Below are positions 8,808 through 17,216 of a DNA stretch of 64,000 bases, piece after piece; position 1 is the first letter of the stretch, and every line of letters starts with the position of its first letter. A program made the position numbers and the translations under genes. Below the pieces are notes generated by a model. The model did no database searches. It saw nothing but the letters and a program-made list of their open reading frames with translations, and was not told where the DNA came from. The stretch comes from Streptomyces griseiscabiei. GTDB taxonomy: Bacteria; Actinomycetota; Actinomycetes; Streptomycetales; Streptomycetaceae. The stretch lies in assembly GCF_020010925.1 (NCBI RefSeq), contig NZ_JAGJBZ010000003.1, forward strand, positions 310,001 through 374,000, in the 5' to 3' direction.

Positions 8808-9617
8808 TCATCGTCGGTACGGATGAGGCATCGCCGCGCCGCTCGGCCGGAATCCGGTTCCCCTGCTGGCGGCCGTGTGGGAAAGGCCGGCCCGGGCCTC
8901 CGCGTCGGCTGTGGCGCTCGCGCCGACTCGGGCACCGGGTTCGGCGGAGATGCCTGCCTGGGCATCCGTTCCGGTGGAACAGCCGCTGTCCGCCTGCCAG
9001 GCGATACGGGCGGCTTGGACGCGGTTGTCGACCCCCAGTTTCGCGTAGATGGCACGGATGTGGTCCTTGACGGTGTGTCCGCTGATGTTCAGCGTGTCGG
9101 CTGTCTCCGCGTTCGCGACGCCCTTCTCCAGGAATCGCAGGATCTCCCTCTCACGAGGGCTGAGTAAGGCCACCAGCTTCAGCGCGGTGACCGTTTCCTC
9201 GGCCGGCCGGTCGGGCCTCGTGAGGCGGGCGGTCACGAATGCCGCGGCAGTGGGCGCGAGCGCGAGACCGCCCGCGGCGGCGGCCCGCACCGCCCAGTGC
9301 AGATGGCTGACGGAGTCCTCGCGGAGGAGGATTCCGTTGGCGCCGCGGCGCAGCAGCATCCTGGTGGTCTGTTCCGTCAGATGACTGACCAGCACGATGC
9401 TCGGCAGGGCCGGGGCCGTCGCGCGCAGCATGCTCAGTGCCTCGCTCGGGCTGTCGTGGATGGTGACGAGCAGGTTCGGCCTGGACGTCCGTACCAGGAG
9501 CGACGACTGGTCGGCCGGTCCCTCGCCGACGACCCGGATGCGCTCGTCCTCCTCCAGAACGCGCCGAACTCCCGCCCGTTCCAGTGACACACGCCCGATC
9601 ACTCCCACATGCAGCAT
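8808..9617 (-). CDS. LuxR/NarL-type regulator with degenerate receiver domain
   Basis: A 269-residue regulator convergent with the ABC transporter. Residues 1-120 follow a receiver fold but lack the usual acidic pocket (LHVGVIGRVSLERAGV) and the phospho-acceptor: the segment PNLLVTIHDSP has Ile where Asp is expected. It is therefore probably phosphorylation-independent. The output domain is normal: LLSPREREILRFLEKGVANA then ADTLNISGHTVKDHIRAIYAKL. About 50 residues after the HTH are Ala/Gly-rich and look disordered. Codon 151 is TTA (9165-9167), as in the neighbouring ATPase, suggesting joint bldA control. No kinase gene is adjacent. Confidence 0.88.
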   Translation of the reverse strand: MLHVGVIGRVSLERAGVRRVLEEDERIRVVGEGPADQSSLLVRTSRPNLLVTIHDSPSEALSMLRATAPALPSIVLVSHLTEQTTRMLLRRGANGILLREDSVSHLHWAVRAAAAGGLALAPTAAAFVTARLTRPDRPAEETVTALKLVALLSPREREILRFLEKGVANAETADTLNISGHTVKDHIRAIYAKLGVDNRVQAARIAWQADSGCSTGTDAQAGISAEPGARVGASATADAEARAGLSHTAASRGTGFRPSGAAMPHPYRR

Positions 9618-9964
9618 GTTCGTCCCCCTCGATTTCGCGGCATCTGGAGAACCTGCCTGACGCGGAGCCGCCGTCCGACCAGTCGCTCGCCGACGTCCTG
9701 GACGTCACAAGGCCCTCCCGCGGAGGGGTGCGCACGCGCATACCTCACCGGGCGTTCGGTCTCCATGAGTTCACTCACCCTGCACGGCATGTACACCTCA
9801 CCGCTATCTTCAGCTTGTTGCAGGGCGAACTGCCTGAGGGGTGGATCTAACGGCGAATACCATCCGGTATCAGGTCATTGTGATGGATCCGCCGTGTTGC
9901 GGTGCCGGTGCGGGCCGCGCATAGTTGCGCTGCGAACAGGTCGGAACCGGGGGTGAATTGGGCG
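9618..9964. other. Divergent promoter region between two regulators
   Basis: No gene is supported. The 3' part is less G+C rich and contains the palindrome ATACCATCCGGTAT at 9857-9870, a possible operator for one of the flanking regulators. Promoter boxes could not be assigned with confidence. Confidence 0.35.
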
Positions 9965-11026
9965 ATGGCCGGGCACACGACCGAAAAGCATCCGCATGGT
10001 GCCGACCGGCTCTGCGCGGCCGGGGACCGTGTGTACTCCAGAGCGGTACGGCGGGGCCGCGTCCCGCGCGAGGACGCCGACGCCGTGCCCTGCCTCCTCG
10101 AACTCGCCCTGCTGCACCCCGACCCCGACGACATGGGCTGGCTGATCCCGACCTCCCCGCAGGAGGTCATGACCCGGCTGCTGCGCGGCGTCCACGCGGA
10201 GGTCAGCGCCAGCCAGGCCCGGATGGGCGCGGCGGTGGACGCCGTCGAGTGGTACGCGGGCCTCGGCAGCTCCCGGGCCCGGCAGCCGGGGGAGAGCAGC
10301 GCGATCCGGGTGCTCGACGGGCTGGCCCGGATCCGCGCGGCGATCGACGAGGCCACCGACCGCTGTGCGACCGAGGTGCTGACCGTGCAGCCGGGCGGCA
10401 TCCGGCGCGAGGACGAGCTGCGTGAGGGGCTGCACCGGGCGCTGGCGATGTGCCGGCGGGGCGTGCGGATGCGGGACCTGTACACGCATGTGGCCCGGCA
10501 CGGGCAGGGCCTGCACAACTACATGGAGCTGATGGGGGAGTCGGCGGAGGCCCGCACCCTGGACGAGGTCGTGGAGCGCCTCATCGTCTTCGACCGTACG
10601 GTGGCCTTCATCCCCGCCAACAGCGACCGCACCATGGCCCTGGAGATCCGTCACCCCGCGCTGGTGGAGTACCTGGTCACGGTCTTCGAACGCCTCTGGC
10701 GCCTCGCCGTCCCGCTGGCCGCGTCCCTCCCCTCGACCGGCGTCGCGGGCATCACCCACCGGGAGCGGTCCATCGCCGCGCTGCTCGCGGAGGGGCATCA
10801 GGACGCGGTGGTCGCCGAGCGCCTCGGCATCAGCGTCCGCACCTGCCGGGCCCACATCGCCCGCCTCTCCGAACGCCTCGGCGCGGCCAGCCGCACCCAG
10901 CTCGGCGTCCGCATAGCCGAGGCCGGCCTCGAAGGCCCGCCCCGCACCACCCCACCGGACGACCTCCCCGCCCTTCCCTCCCCTACGCTCCCGGTCCCCG
11001 CTCCAGAATCCCCGACCGCCCGATGA
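9965..11026 (+). CDS. LuxR-HTH regulator with TrmB/PLD-like sensor region (paralog 1)
   Basis: A 353-residue regulator, the first of three related genes in this locus. The ATG at 9965 was chosen because GGGGGTGA precedes it by nine bases. The N-terminal part shows the shared block RLCAAGDRVYSRAVRRGRVP and ELALLHPDPDDMGWL. The middle (CRRGVRMRDLYTHVARHG, ARTLDEVVERLIVFDRTVAF, EIRHPALVEYLVTVF) resembles the phospholipase-D-like sensor of TrmB-type regulators. The C-terminal HTH is THRERSIAALLAEGHQDA followed by AERLGISVRTCRAHIARLSE. It has no receiver domain and no partner kinase. Its 3' end overlaps the convergent paralog by 44 bases. Ligand unknown. Confidence 0.85.
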   Translation: MAGHTTEKHPHGADRLCAAGDRVYSRAVRRGRVPREDADAVPCLLELALLHPDPDDMGWLIPTSPQEVMTRLLRGVHAEVSASQARMGAAVDAVEWYAGLGSSRARQPGESSAIRVLDGLARIRAAIDEATDRCATEVLTVQPGGIRREDELREGLHRALAMCRRGVRMRDLYTHVARHGQGLHNYMELMGESAEARTLDEVVERLIVFDRTVAFIPANSDRTMALEIRHPALVEYLVTVFERLWRLAVPLAASLPSTGVAGITHRERSIAALLAEGHQDAVVAERLGISVRTCRAHIARLSERLGAASRTQLGVRIAEAGLEGPPRTTPPDDLPALPSPTLPVPAPESPTAR

Positions 11027-11999
11027 GGTAGCCGAGCTGGGCCCGGCTCTCACTGCCGAGCAGTGAGGCGAGTTTGGCGATGTGGACGCGGGCGGTGCGG
11101 ATGTTGAGGCCGAGGCGGTCGGCTATGACGGCGTCGGTGTGGCCTTCGACGAGGAGGGTGGCTATGGCGCGTTGGCGGGGGGTGACGCCGTCGATGACAG
11201 GGAGCTGGACCGCGTCGGGGTACATGGGCGTCGCCAGGTGCCAGAAGCGGTCGAAGGTCGTGGCGAAGAACGAGATCAGCGTGGGGTGGCGGACCTCCAG
11301 GGCCAAGGTCCGCTCGGTGTCCGCCGGTATGAAGGCCACCGTGCGGTCGAGGAGGATGAGGCGGTCGGTGACCTGGTCCAGGGTGCGTGCCTCGGCGTCG
11401 CCACGCAGTTGTTCGTAGCGGGTCGCGATGAGCGGGGAGTGCCGGAGAGTGTGTGGGTAGAGAGCACGGATGCGGCAGCCCCGGGACAGCATGGCTTGGT
11501 CGCGTCCGAGGGAACCGGCCTGGCCATCTTGGCCGCGTCGGCCGTGTTGGTGGGTGTGTGGCTGGATGCAGAACATTTCCCGAGTCGCCTCGGCCATGGC
11601 TTCGGTGATGGCGGCGTTGATCTGCCCGACGCCACTGAGCAGGGTGACCGCAGGGGTACCGGTGTCGGACACTGCCGTGTGCGTGTCCGCCAGCCGCAGC
11701 AGCGGCTCGAAGGCCGCCGTCAGCCGTTCCTCCCGGCGCCGCTCCTCGGCGACCCGGTCCTCGATGCCGCGCAGCAGCCGGTGCAGGGCGGTCACGGGGG
11801 CGGCCGGCTCCAGCCGGTGCGGGGTCCCGATGGCCGGGTGCAGCAGACCGATGTCGATCAGGCAAGGCGCGGCGGCGGTTTCCTCGGCGGCTACGCCGCC
11901 TTCCCGCAGCGCCCGTGCGTAGAGCGCCGCGCCGGCCTCACACAGCTCGTCGGCCGCGTGCCCGTGGGGCTCAGCGGTCACCTGTGGCTCGCTTCCCAC
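10983..11999 (-). CDS. LuxR-HTH regulator with TrmB/PLD-like sensor region (paralog 2)
   Basis: A 338-residue paralog with the same layout: ELCEAGAALYARALREGGVA, DIGLLHPAIGTPHRL, the sensor segment SRGCRIRALYPHTLRHSP with ARTLDQVTDRLILLDRTVAF, and the HTH VTPRQRAIATLLVEGHTDA then ADRLGLNIRTARVHIAKLAS. A GTG start is used, one base after the stop of the upstream paralog, with AGGAAG as ribosome site inside that gene's end, so the two are cotranscribed and probably coupled. A His/Gly-rich insert (HTHQHGRRGQDGQ) interrupts the middle and is absent from the other copies. Confidence 0.85.
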   Translation of the reverse strand: MGSEPQVTAEPHGHAADELCEAGAALYARALREGGVAAEETAAAPCLIDIGLLHPAIGTPHRLEPAAPVTALHRLLRGIEDRVAEERRREERLTAAFEPLLRLADTHTAVSDTGTPAVTLLSGVGQINAAITEAMAEATREMFCIQPHTHQHGRRGQDGQAGSLGRDQAMLSRGCRIRALYPHTLRHSPLIATRYEQLRGDAEARTLDQVTDRLILLDRTVAFIPADTERTLALEVRHPTLISFFATTFDRFWHLATPMYPDAVQLPVIDGVTPRQRAIATLLVEGHTDAVIADRLGLNIRTARVHIAKLASLLGSESRAQLGYLIGRSGILERGPGA

Positions 12000-12000
12000 A

Positions 12001-13011
12001 TCAGTCGGCTTCCTGCTCCAGCAGCCCCGACTGGGCGATGAGATAGCCGAGCTGCGCCCTGCTGCCGCTGCCCAGCGCGGTCGCCAGCTTCGCTATATGG
12101 GCGCGGCAGGTGCGGACGTTCATCCCGAGGCGGCGGGCGATGGCCTCGTCGACGTGGCCCTCGACGAGCAGCTTGGCTATGGAGTGCTGGATGTCGGTGA
12201 TGCCGTCGGGGGCGGTTTCGTAGGGGGCGCCGGCGGTGAGGGGGACGGCGCGGGACCACATGAACTCGAACACCTTGATCAGGTAGCGGACCAGACCGGG
12301 GTGGCGGAGTTCCAGAGCGACCTGCCGGTCGTCGCGGGTGGGGATGAAGGCCACCGTCTCGTCGCACACGATGAGGCGTTCGACCAGCTCGTCGATGGTG
12401 CGTATCTCCACCTTGCCGGCCACCTGATCCACGTACGCCAGATTGGCGGGACTGTAGCGGGCGGTGTGCTGGTAGAGCGTCCGGATGCTGACGCCGCGTT
12501 CGAGCAGCGGTCGGTCCCGCTCCAGCCCCTGGACGATCCTGCGCTCGGGGCGGTTGGTGCTCGGCTGGACCGTGAGCATCTGGCTCTGGCACTGGGACGT
12601 GGCCAGGTCGAGTGCCGCGTTGATCCGGTCGCTTCCCTCCAGCACGGTGATCGAATGGGTGTCGCTGGCCACCCGGGCGCTGAGGGCCATGAACGGCTCG
12701 AAGGTCTCCGCCAGTTCGGTGGTCAGCCGCCGACGCTCGGTGATCTCACGTTCCAGCGGGTGCAGCCGCTGAGCCAAGGCGGCCGACGGAGGAATGGGGC
12801 GCAGCCAGTTCGCATCGTCGAGATCTGGCTGAAGCAGGCCGAACTCCATCAGACATGGAGCCGTCTCCACATCCGCACGGTCGATACGTCCCGCGCGAAG
12901 AGCATTCGCATAGAGACGGCTGCCGTCCTCGCACAGTTCGGTCACCGTGTGAGGATGTGTCCCTTTGGTCCAGCTTGTTGCCAAATCTCCACCCCCCAGG
13001 GTCCTGAACAT
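12001..13011 (-). CDS. LuxR-HTH regulator with TrmB/PLD-like sensor region (paralog 3)
   Basis: A 336-residue paralog and first gene of a two-regulator operon, divergent from the exported-peptide gene. Conserved blocks: ELCEDGSRLYANALRAGRID, EFGLLQPDLDDANWL, the sensor ERGVSIRTLYQHTARYSP and RTIDELVERLIVCDETVAF, and the HTH ITDIQHSIAKLLVEGHVDEA with ARRLGMNVRTCRAHIAKLAT. The true start is uncertain: the first ATG lacks a good ribosome site, and an internal TTG about 30 bases later sits close behind GGTGGAG. Its position suggests it senses or controls the neighbouring peptide/Rieske-like unit. Confidence 0.83.
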   Translation of the reverse strand: MFRTLGGGDLATSWTKGTHPHTVTELCEDGSRLYANALRAGRIDRADVETAPCLMEFGLLQPDLDDANWLRPIPPSAALAQRLHPLEREITERRRLTTELAETFEPFMALSARVASDTHSITVLEGSDRINAALDLATSQCQSQMLTVQPSTNRPERRIVQGLERDRPLLERGVSIRTLYQHTARYSPANLAYVDQVAGKVEIRTIDELVERLIVCDETVAFIPTRDDRQVALELRHPGLVRYLIKVFEFMWSRAVPLTAGAPYETAPDGITDIQHSIAKLLVEGHVDEAIARRLGMNVRTCRAHIAKLATALGSGSRAQLGYLIAQSGLLEQEAD

Positions 13012-13097
13012 GCAGGAACATGATGCACCGATTATGTGGCCATGACGTGCCCGAATGAGCCATCGTCGTACACGACGGGGGAAGAGGGGACCTTCAA

Positions 13098-13325
13098 GTG
13101 AGGACGAAGCCGACTATGCGTAAGGGATTGCTTCGCTCGGTGCTTGTCGCCGCCTTCTCCGCCGTTATGGCCTTCGGAGTGGTGAGTGTGCACTCCGCTG
13201 CGAAGAGCGACGCGCCTGCGGACAGCTATTGGGGTGGGGCGGTGGTGCAGATGGACACCGTCGTGCCCGGCGACAGTATCTGGCCATTGGCGCCACAGGG
13301 TTCGGACGAGACTGTGCAGGCATGA
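13098..13325 (+). CDS. Short exported peptide, possible signal or modified-peptide precursor
   Basis: A 75-residue protein. The GTG start follows AGGGGA at suitable spacing. The N-terminus (MRTKPTMRKGLLRSVLVAA, then FSAVMAFGVVSVHSAA) is a classical signal peptide with a likely cut near HSAA/KSD, leaving about 40 residues: SDAPADSYWGGAVVQMDTVV then PGDSIWPLAPQGSDETVQA. The mature part has no Cys, two Trp and one Tyr, and is acidic. Only one base separates its stop from the start of the Rieske-like gene, so they form one operon. The family is not recognised. Roles as an extracellular signal for the adjacent regulators or as a modified-peptide precursor are inference only. Confidence 0.7.
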   Translation: MRTKPTMRKGLLRSVLVAAFSAVMAFGVVSVHSAAKSDAPADSYWGGAVVQMDTVVPGDSIWPLAPQGSDETVQA

Positions 13326-13326
13326 C

Positions 13327-13662
13327 ATGACGACTCCTCCCGACGACCGTTCCTTCCGCCGCGAGATGGCCACCGCCTATCGCTCCGGTTGGCACTTCAT
13401 CGACCTGGCCACCGCCATCCCCCACAGCGGTGACTCGTTGATGGTGACCGTGTTCGGCGAACCGGTGGTGGTGACGCGGGACGAGGACGAGGACATCCGG
13501 GCGTACCGGTGTCTGCGGCGACCGCGCGGCGCGCCGCAGCCAGTGCGGTGTGCCGTTCGGTACGGGATGGTCTTCGTCAATCTCGACCAGCGCGACCACC
13601 GGCTCGCCGAGCCGGAGACCACGGCCTCCACGGCCGTCTCAGCCACCCCCCGCAGTGCCTGA
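13327..13662 (+). CDS. Small Rieske-oxygenase-like protein with incomplete cluster motif
   Basis: A 111-residue protein. SGWHFIDLATAIPHSGDSLM, VTVFGEPVVVTRDEDEDIRA and RYGMVFVNLD match the N-terminal domain of Rieske non-heme oxygenases, where they flank the 2Fe-2S loops. Here the first loop reads YRCLRRPRGAPQ (RGAP kept, ligand His missing) and the second C-x2-H loop is deleted, so a normal Rieske cluster is unlikely. The ATG lies one base after the peptide gene's stop. The frame is open with normal codon bias, which argues for a retained protein rather than a fresh pseudogene. It could bind or modify the peptide, but function is unknown. Confidence 0.65.
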   Translation: MTTPPDDRSFRREMATAYRSGWHFIDLATAIPHSGDSLMVTVFGEPVVVTRDEDEDIRAYRCLRRPRGAPQPVRCAVRYGMVFVNLDQRDHRLAEPETTASTAVSATPRSA

Positions 13663-13706
13663 AGCGATTCCCCCGTCGTTTCAAATCGCTCAGGCGCTTC
13701 CCCCCA

Positions 13707-13747
13707 GCAGCGGCGTCACCGTGACCTGAACACGGTGACGCCGCTGC
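13707..13747 (+). terminator. Very strong hairpin terminator
   Basis: A perfect 17-bp stem (GCAGCGGCGTCACCGTG with CACGGTGACGCCGCTGC) and a 7-base loop, 44 bases after the Rieske-like gene. It isolates the peptide/Rieske-like unit as its own transcript. Confidence 0.88.
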
Positions 13748-13871
13748 AGGTTCGGGGGACATTTCAGGATGCCCACCGGTATCGGCACGGGCCCCCGCCC
13801 GTTCATCTGTCCGAAAAAAGGTCAACCGGAACCGGGCGGTCACCGTCCGCCCCTCCGATCCGCCCTGCCGG

Positions 13872-14285
13872 TCAGCCGCGCCCCAGTGCCCCGGTGAGTT
13901 CGATCTCGATCACCACGCGGAGCGGATTGGGCTCCGGCTGCCGGCCGTACCGCTCCGCGTAGCGCCGCTCCGCCTCGGCGACCCGCTCCCGGTCCTCGTA
14001 CACCCGGGCGAGCCCTTCCAGCGTGGCCCAGCGCGGCCCCTCCATCTGGCACACCGCGACGCGGGCGCCCGCGTCGCCCGCGGCGCGCACATGCCGTGCC
14101 TTCGCGCTCCCTGTGCGGGTGATCACCCGAGCGAGCCGGGCTTCCGGTTCGTATGTGACACCGACGGGCACGACATGCGGGCTGCCGTCGGCGCGGAGGG
14201 TGGTCAGGGTGCAGAGGTGGCGCTCCCGCCAGAAGGCGAGATACGCGGCGTCGGGCTCACCGGGGTCCACTCGATAGATGCTCAC
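13872..14285 (-). CDS. PPOX-class flavin/F420-dependent oxidoreductase
   Basis: A 137-residue split-barrel protein of the pyridoxamine-5'-phosphate-oxidase-like group, which in actinobacteria often uses F420 or FMN to reduce or bind small molecules. Typical features are [60 protein letters not shown] and [20 protein letters not shown]. The GTG start has AGGA six bases upstream. It is divergent from clpB, and the HspR operator lies only 37 bases from its start, so heat-stress control of this gene is possible. It ends beyond a strong terminator of the opposite strand. Confidence 0.85.
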   Translation of the reverse strand: MSIYRVDPGEPDAAYLAFWRERHLCTLTTLRADGSPHVVPVGVTYEPEARLARVITRTGSAKARHVRAAGDAGARVAVCQMEGPRWATLEGLARVYEDRERVAEAERRYAERYGRQPEPNPLRVVIEIELTGALGRG

Positions 14286-14321
14286 GGTCCTGGAATCTAG
14301 CGGGAAGACTCCCCGCTCCAC

Positions 14322-14342
14322 CTTGAGTGGAATAGACTCAAC
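14322..14342 (+). promoter_or_regulatory. HAIR element (HspR operator) upstream of clpB
   Basis: CTTGAGT, seven bases, then ACTCAAC: 13 of 14 positions fit the HspR-associated inverted repeat CTTGAGT-N7-ACTCAAG. In Streptomyces, HspR represses dnaK, lon and clpB through this site. The left half also provides TTGAGT as a plausible -35 box, so repressor binding would block the promoter. Confidence 0.9.
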
Positions 14343-14436
14343 TTTGTGTACGTTGCCCAAGTCACTGTTACGACGGCTGATGACCGACGGCCGACGGCCG
14401 CTGACTGACGGCTGACGCAAGGAGGGAAACGCGAAC

Positions 14437-17067
14437 GTGGACGCCGAGCTGACCAACAGGAGCCGGGACGCGATCAACGCGGCCAGCAACCGGGCCGTGT
14501 CCGAGGGACACGCCGACTTCACCGCCGCCCACCTGCTGCTGGCTCTGCTCCAGGGGCAGGACAACGAGAACATCATCGATCTGCTCGCCGCCGTCGAGGC
14601 CGACCAGGCCGCCGTACGCGCCGGCGCGGAGAAGATCCTCTCCGGCCTGCCCAGCGTGACCGGCGCCACCGTCTCGCCGCCCCAGCCCAACCGCGAACTG
14701 CTCGGCGTGGTCGCCGCCGCCCAGGCCAAGGCGAAGGAGCTGGGCGACGAGTACGTCTCCACCGAGCACCTGCTGATCGGGATCGCCGAGAAGGGCGGCC
14801 AGGCCGGGGACGTACTCTCCCGGCAGGGGGCGAACGCCAGGAAGTTGCAGGAGGCGTTCCAGCAGGCAAGGGGAGGACGCCGGGTGACCACAGCCGATCC
14901 GGAGGGCCAGTACAAGGCCCTGGAGAAGTTCGGGACCGACTTCACCGCCGCCGCGCGGGAGGGGAAGCTCGATCCCGTCATCGGCCGGGACCAGGAGATC
15001 CGGCGGGTCGTACAGGTGCTCAGCCGCCGTACGAAGAACAACCCCGTGCTGATCGGTGAGCCGGGCGTCGGCAAGACCGCCGTCGTCGAGGGGCTCGCCC
15101 AGCGGATCGTCAAGGGCGATGTGCCCGAGTCCCTCAAGAACAAGCGGCTGGTCTCGCTCGACCTCGGCGCGATGGTCGCCGGCGCGAAGTACCGGGGCGA
15201 GTTCGAGGAGCGGCTGAAGACGGTCCTCGCGGAGATCAAGGACTCCGACGGGCAGATCATCACCTTCATCGACGAGCTGCACACCGTCGTGGGCGCCGGC
15301 GCCGGCGGCGACTCCGCCATGGACGCAGGCAACATGTTGAAGCCGATGCTGGCCCGCGGCGAACTGCGCATGGTAGGCGCGACCACCCTCGACGAGTACC
15401 GCGAGCGCATCGAGAAGGACCCGGCGCTGGAGCGCCGCTTCCAGCAGGTGCTGGTCGCCGAGCCGACCGTCGAGGACACCATCGCGATCCTGCGCGGACT
15501 CAAGGGCCGCTACGAGGCCCACCACAAGGTGGTGATCGCGGACGCGGCGCTGGTCGCCGCCGCCACCCTCTCCGACCGGTACATCACCTCCCGCTTCCTG
15601 CCCGACAAGGCCATCGACCTGGTCGACGAGTCCGCCTCCCGGCTCCGCATGGAGATCGACTCCTCGCCCGTCGAGATCGACGAGCTGCAGCGGTCCGTGG
15701 ACCGGCTGCGCATGGAGGAGATGGCCCTCGACAAGGAGACCGACGCCGCCTCCCGCGAGCGCCTGGAGAAGCTGCGCCGCGACCTCGCCGACCGGGAGGA
15801 GGAGCTGCGGGGCCTCACCGCCCGCTGGGAGAAGGAGAAGCAGTCCCTCAACGCCGTCGGTGAGCTGAAGGAGAAGCTCGACGAACTGCGCGGCCAGGCC
15901 GAACGCGCCCAGCGCGACGGCGACTTCGACACCGCCTCCAAGCTCCTCTACGGCGAGATCCCCACCCTGGAGCGGGCGCTGGAGGAGGCCTCCGAGGCGG
16001 AGGAGGAGGCCGCCGCGTCCAAGCACTCCAAGAACACCATGGTCAAGGACGAGGTCGGCTCCGACGACATCGCCGACGTCGTGGCCTCCTGGACCGGCAT
16101 CCCGGCCGGCCGTCTGCTGGAGGGCGAGACCCAGAAGCTGCTCCGCATGGAGGACGAGCTGGGCCGCCGCCTCATCGGCCAGACCGAGGCCGTACGCGCG
16201 GTGTCGGACGCCGTACGACGCTCCCGCGCGGGCATCGCCGACCCGGACCGCCCCACCGGCTCCTTCCTCTTCCTCGGCCCGACGGGCGTCGGCAAGACGG
16301 AGCTGGCCAAGGCTCTCGCCGACTTCCTCTTCGACGACGAGCGGGCCATGATCCGCATCGACATGTCGGAGTACAGCGAGAAGCACAGCGTGGCCCGCCT
16401 CGTCGGCGCGCCTCCCGGCTACATCGGCTACGAGGAGGGCGGCCAGCTCACGGAGTCCGTCCGCCGCCGCCCGTACTCGGTGGTCCTGCTCGACGAGGTG
16501 GAGAAGGCCCACCCGGAGGTCTTCGACATCCTGCTGCAGGTGCTGGACGACGGCCGGCTCACCGACGGACAGGGCCGTACGGTCGACTTCCGCAACACGA
16601 TCCTGATCCTCACCTCGAACCTGGGCAGCCAGTACCTGGTCGACCCGGTCACCAGCGAGGAGGAGAAGAAGCGGCAGGTCATGGACGTGGTGCGGGCCTC
16701 CTTCAAGCCGGAGTTCCTCAACCGCCTGGACGACCTGGTGGTCTTCTCCGCCCTGGACAAGGCGGAGCTGGAGCGGATCGCCGGGCTCCAGCTCGACCGC
16801 CTCGCGCGCCGCCTCGCCGAACGCCGCCTCACGCTGGACGTCACCCCCGCCGCCCTCGCCTGGCTCGCCGAGGAGGGCAACGATCCGGCCTACGGCGCCC
16901 GCCCCCTGCGCCGCCTCGTCCAGACCGCCATCGGCGACCGCCTCGCCAAGGAGATCCTCTCCGGTGAGGTCAAGGACGGCGACACGGTCCGGGTGGACAC
17001 GTTCGGCGAGGGAGAGGGCCTGATCGTGGGGCCCGTGACGGGCCCGTCGATGGAGAAGAAGGCGTGA
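14437..17067 (+). CDS. clpB: ATP-dependent disaggregase ClpB
   Basis: An 876-residue Hsp100 chaperone that works with DnaK to pull proteins out of aggregates. The GTG start follows AAGGAGGG. Order: Clp N-domain (residues 1-145, [17 protein letters not shown]); first AAA+ module with [10 protein letters not shown] near residue 207 and Walker [13 protein letters not shown]; the coiled-coil middle domain (about 405-525, rich in Glu/Arg); second AAA+ module with [10 protein letters not shown] near residue 613, [17 protein letters not shown] and [14 protein letters not shown]; and the sensor-2 motif YGARPLRR. The length is normal and no IGL/IGF ClpP-docking loop is apparent, as expected for ClpB. 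Controlled by HspR through the site upstream. Confidence 0.97.
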   Translation: MDAELTNRSRDAINAASNRAVSEGHADFTAAHLLLALLQGQDNENIIDLLAAVEADQAAVRAGAEKILSGLPSVTGATVSPPQPNRELLGVVAAAQAKAKELGDEYVSTEHLLIGIAEKGGQAGDVLSRQGANARKLQEAFQQARGGRRVTTADPEGQYKALEKFGTDFTAAAREGKLDPVIGRDQEIRRVVQVLSRRTKNNPVLIGEPGVGKTAVVEGLAQRIVKGDVPESLKNKRLVSLDLGAMVAGAKYRGEFEERLKTVLAEIKDSDGQIITFIDELHTVVGAGAGGDSAMDAGNMLKPMLARGELRMVGATTLDEYRERIEKDPALERRFQQVLVAEPTVEDTIAILRGLKGRYEAHHKVVIADAALVAAATLSDRYITSRFLPDKAIDLVDESASRLRMEIDSSPVEIDELQRSVDRLRMEEMALDKETDAASRERLEKLRRDLADREEELRGLTARWEKEKQSLNAVGELKEKLDELRGQAERAQRDGDFDTASKLLYGEIPTLERALEEASEAEEEAAASKHSKNTMVKDEVGSDDIADVVASWTGIPAGRLLEGETQKLLRMEDELGRRLIGQTEAVRAVSDAVRRSRAGIADPDRPTGSFLFLGPTGVGKTELAKALADFLFDDERAMIRIDMSEYSEKHSVARLVGAPPGYIGYEEGGQLTESVRRRPYSVVLLDEVEKAHPEVFDILLQVLDDGRLTDGQGRTVDFRNTILILTSNLGSQYLVDPVTSEEEKKRQVMDVVRASFKPEFLNRLDDLVVFSALDKAELERIAGLQLDRLARRLAERRLTLDVTPAALAWLAEEGNDPAYGARPLRRLVQTAIGDRLAKEILSGEVKDGDTVRVDTFGEGEGLIVGPVTGPSMEKKA

Positions 17068-17216
17068 TCCGGGGTACCCGAAAGGTTCCCCGCCACGCTC
17101 GTAGCTGAATCCCGTTCCGGATCCGGCCAAGGGCGACGAACCACGCGGGGCAGGGGTTGCCACCCCCCGCCCCGCATGGGGGAGGATGGCGGAATCCGTA
17201 CGAAGGGAAAATCACG

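Noticed and set aside
14368..17163. Long open frame antisense to clpB
   Set aside because: High-G+C genes create open frames on the opposite strand. This one is antisense to a complete ClpB, has no ribosome site and reads as low-complexity Gly/Leu/Val sequence.
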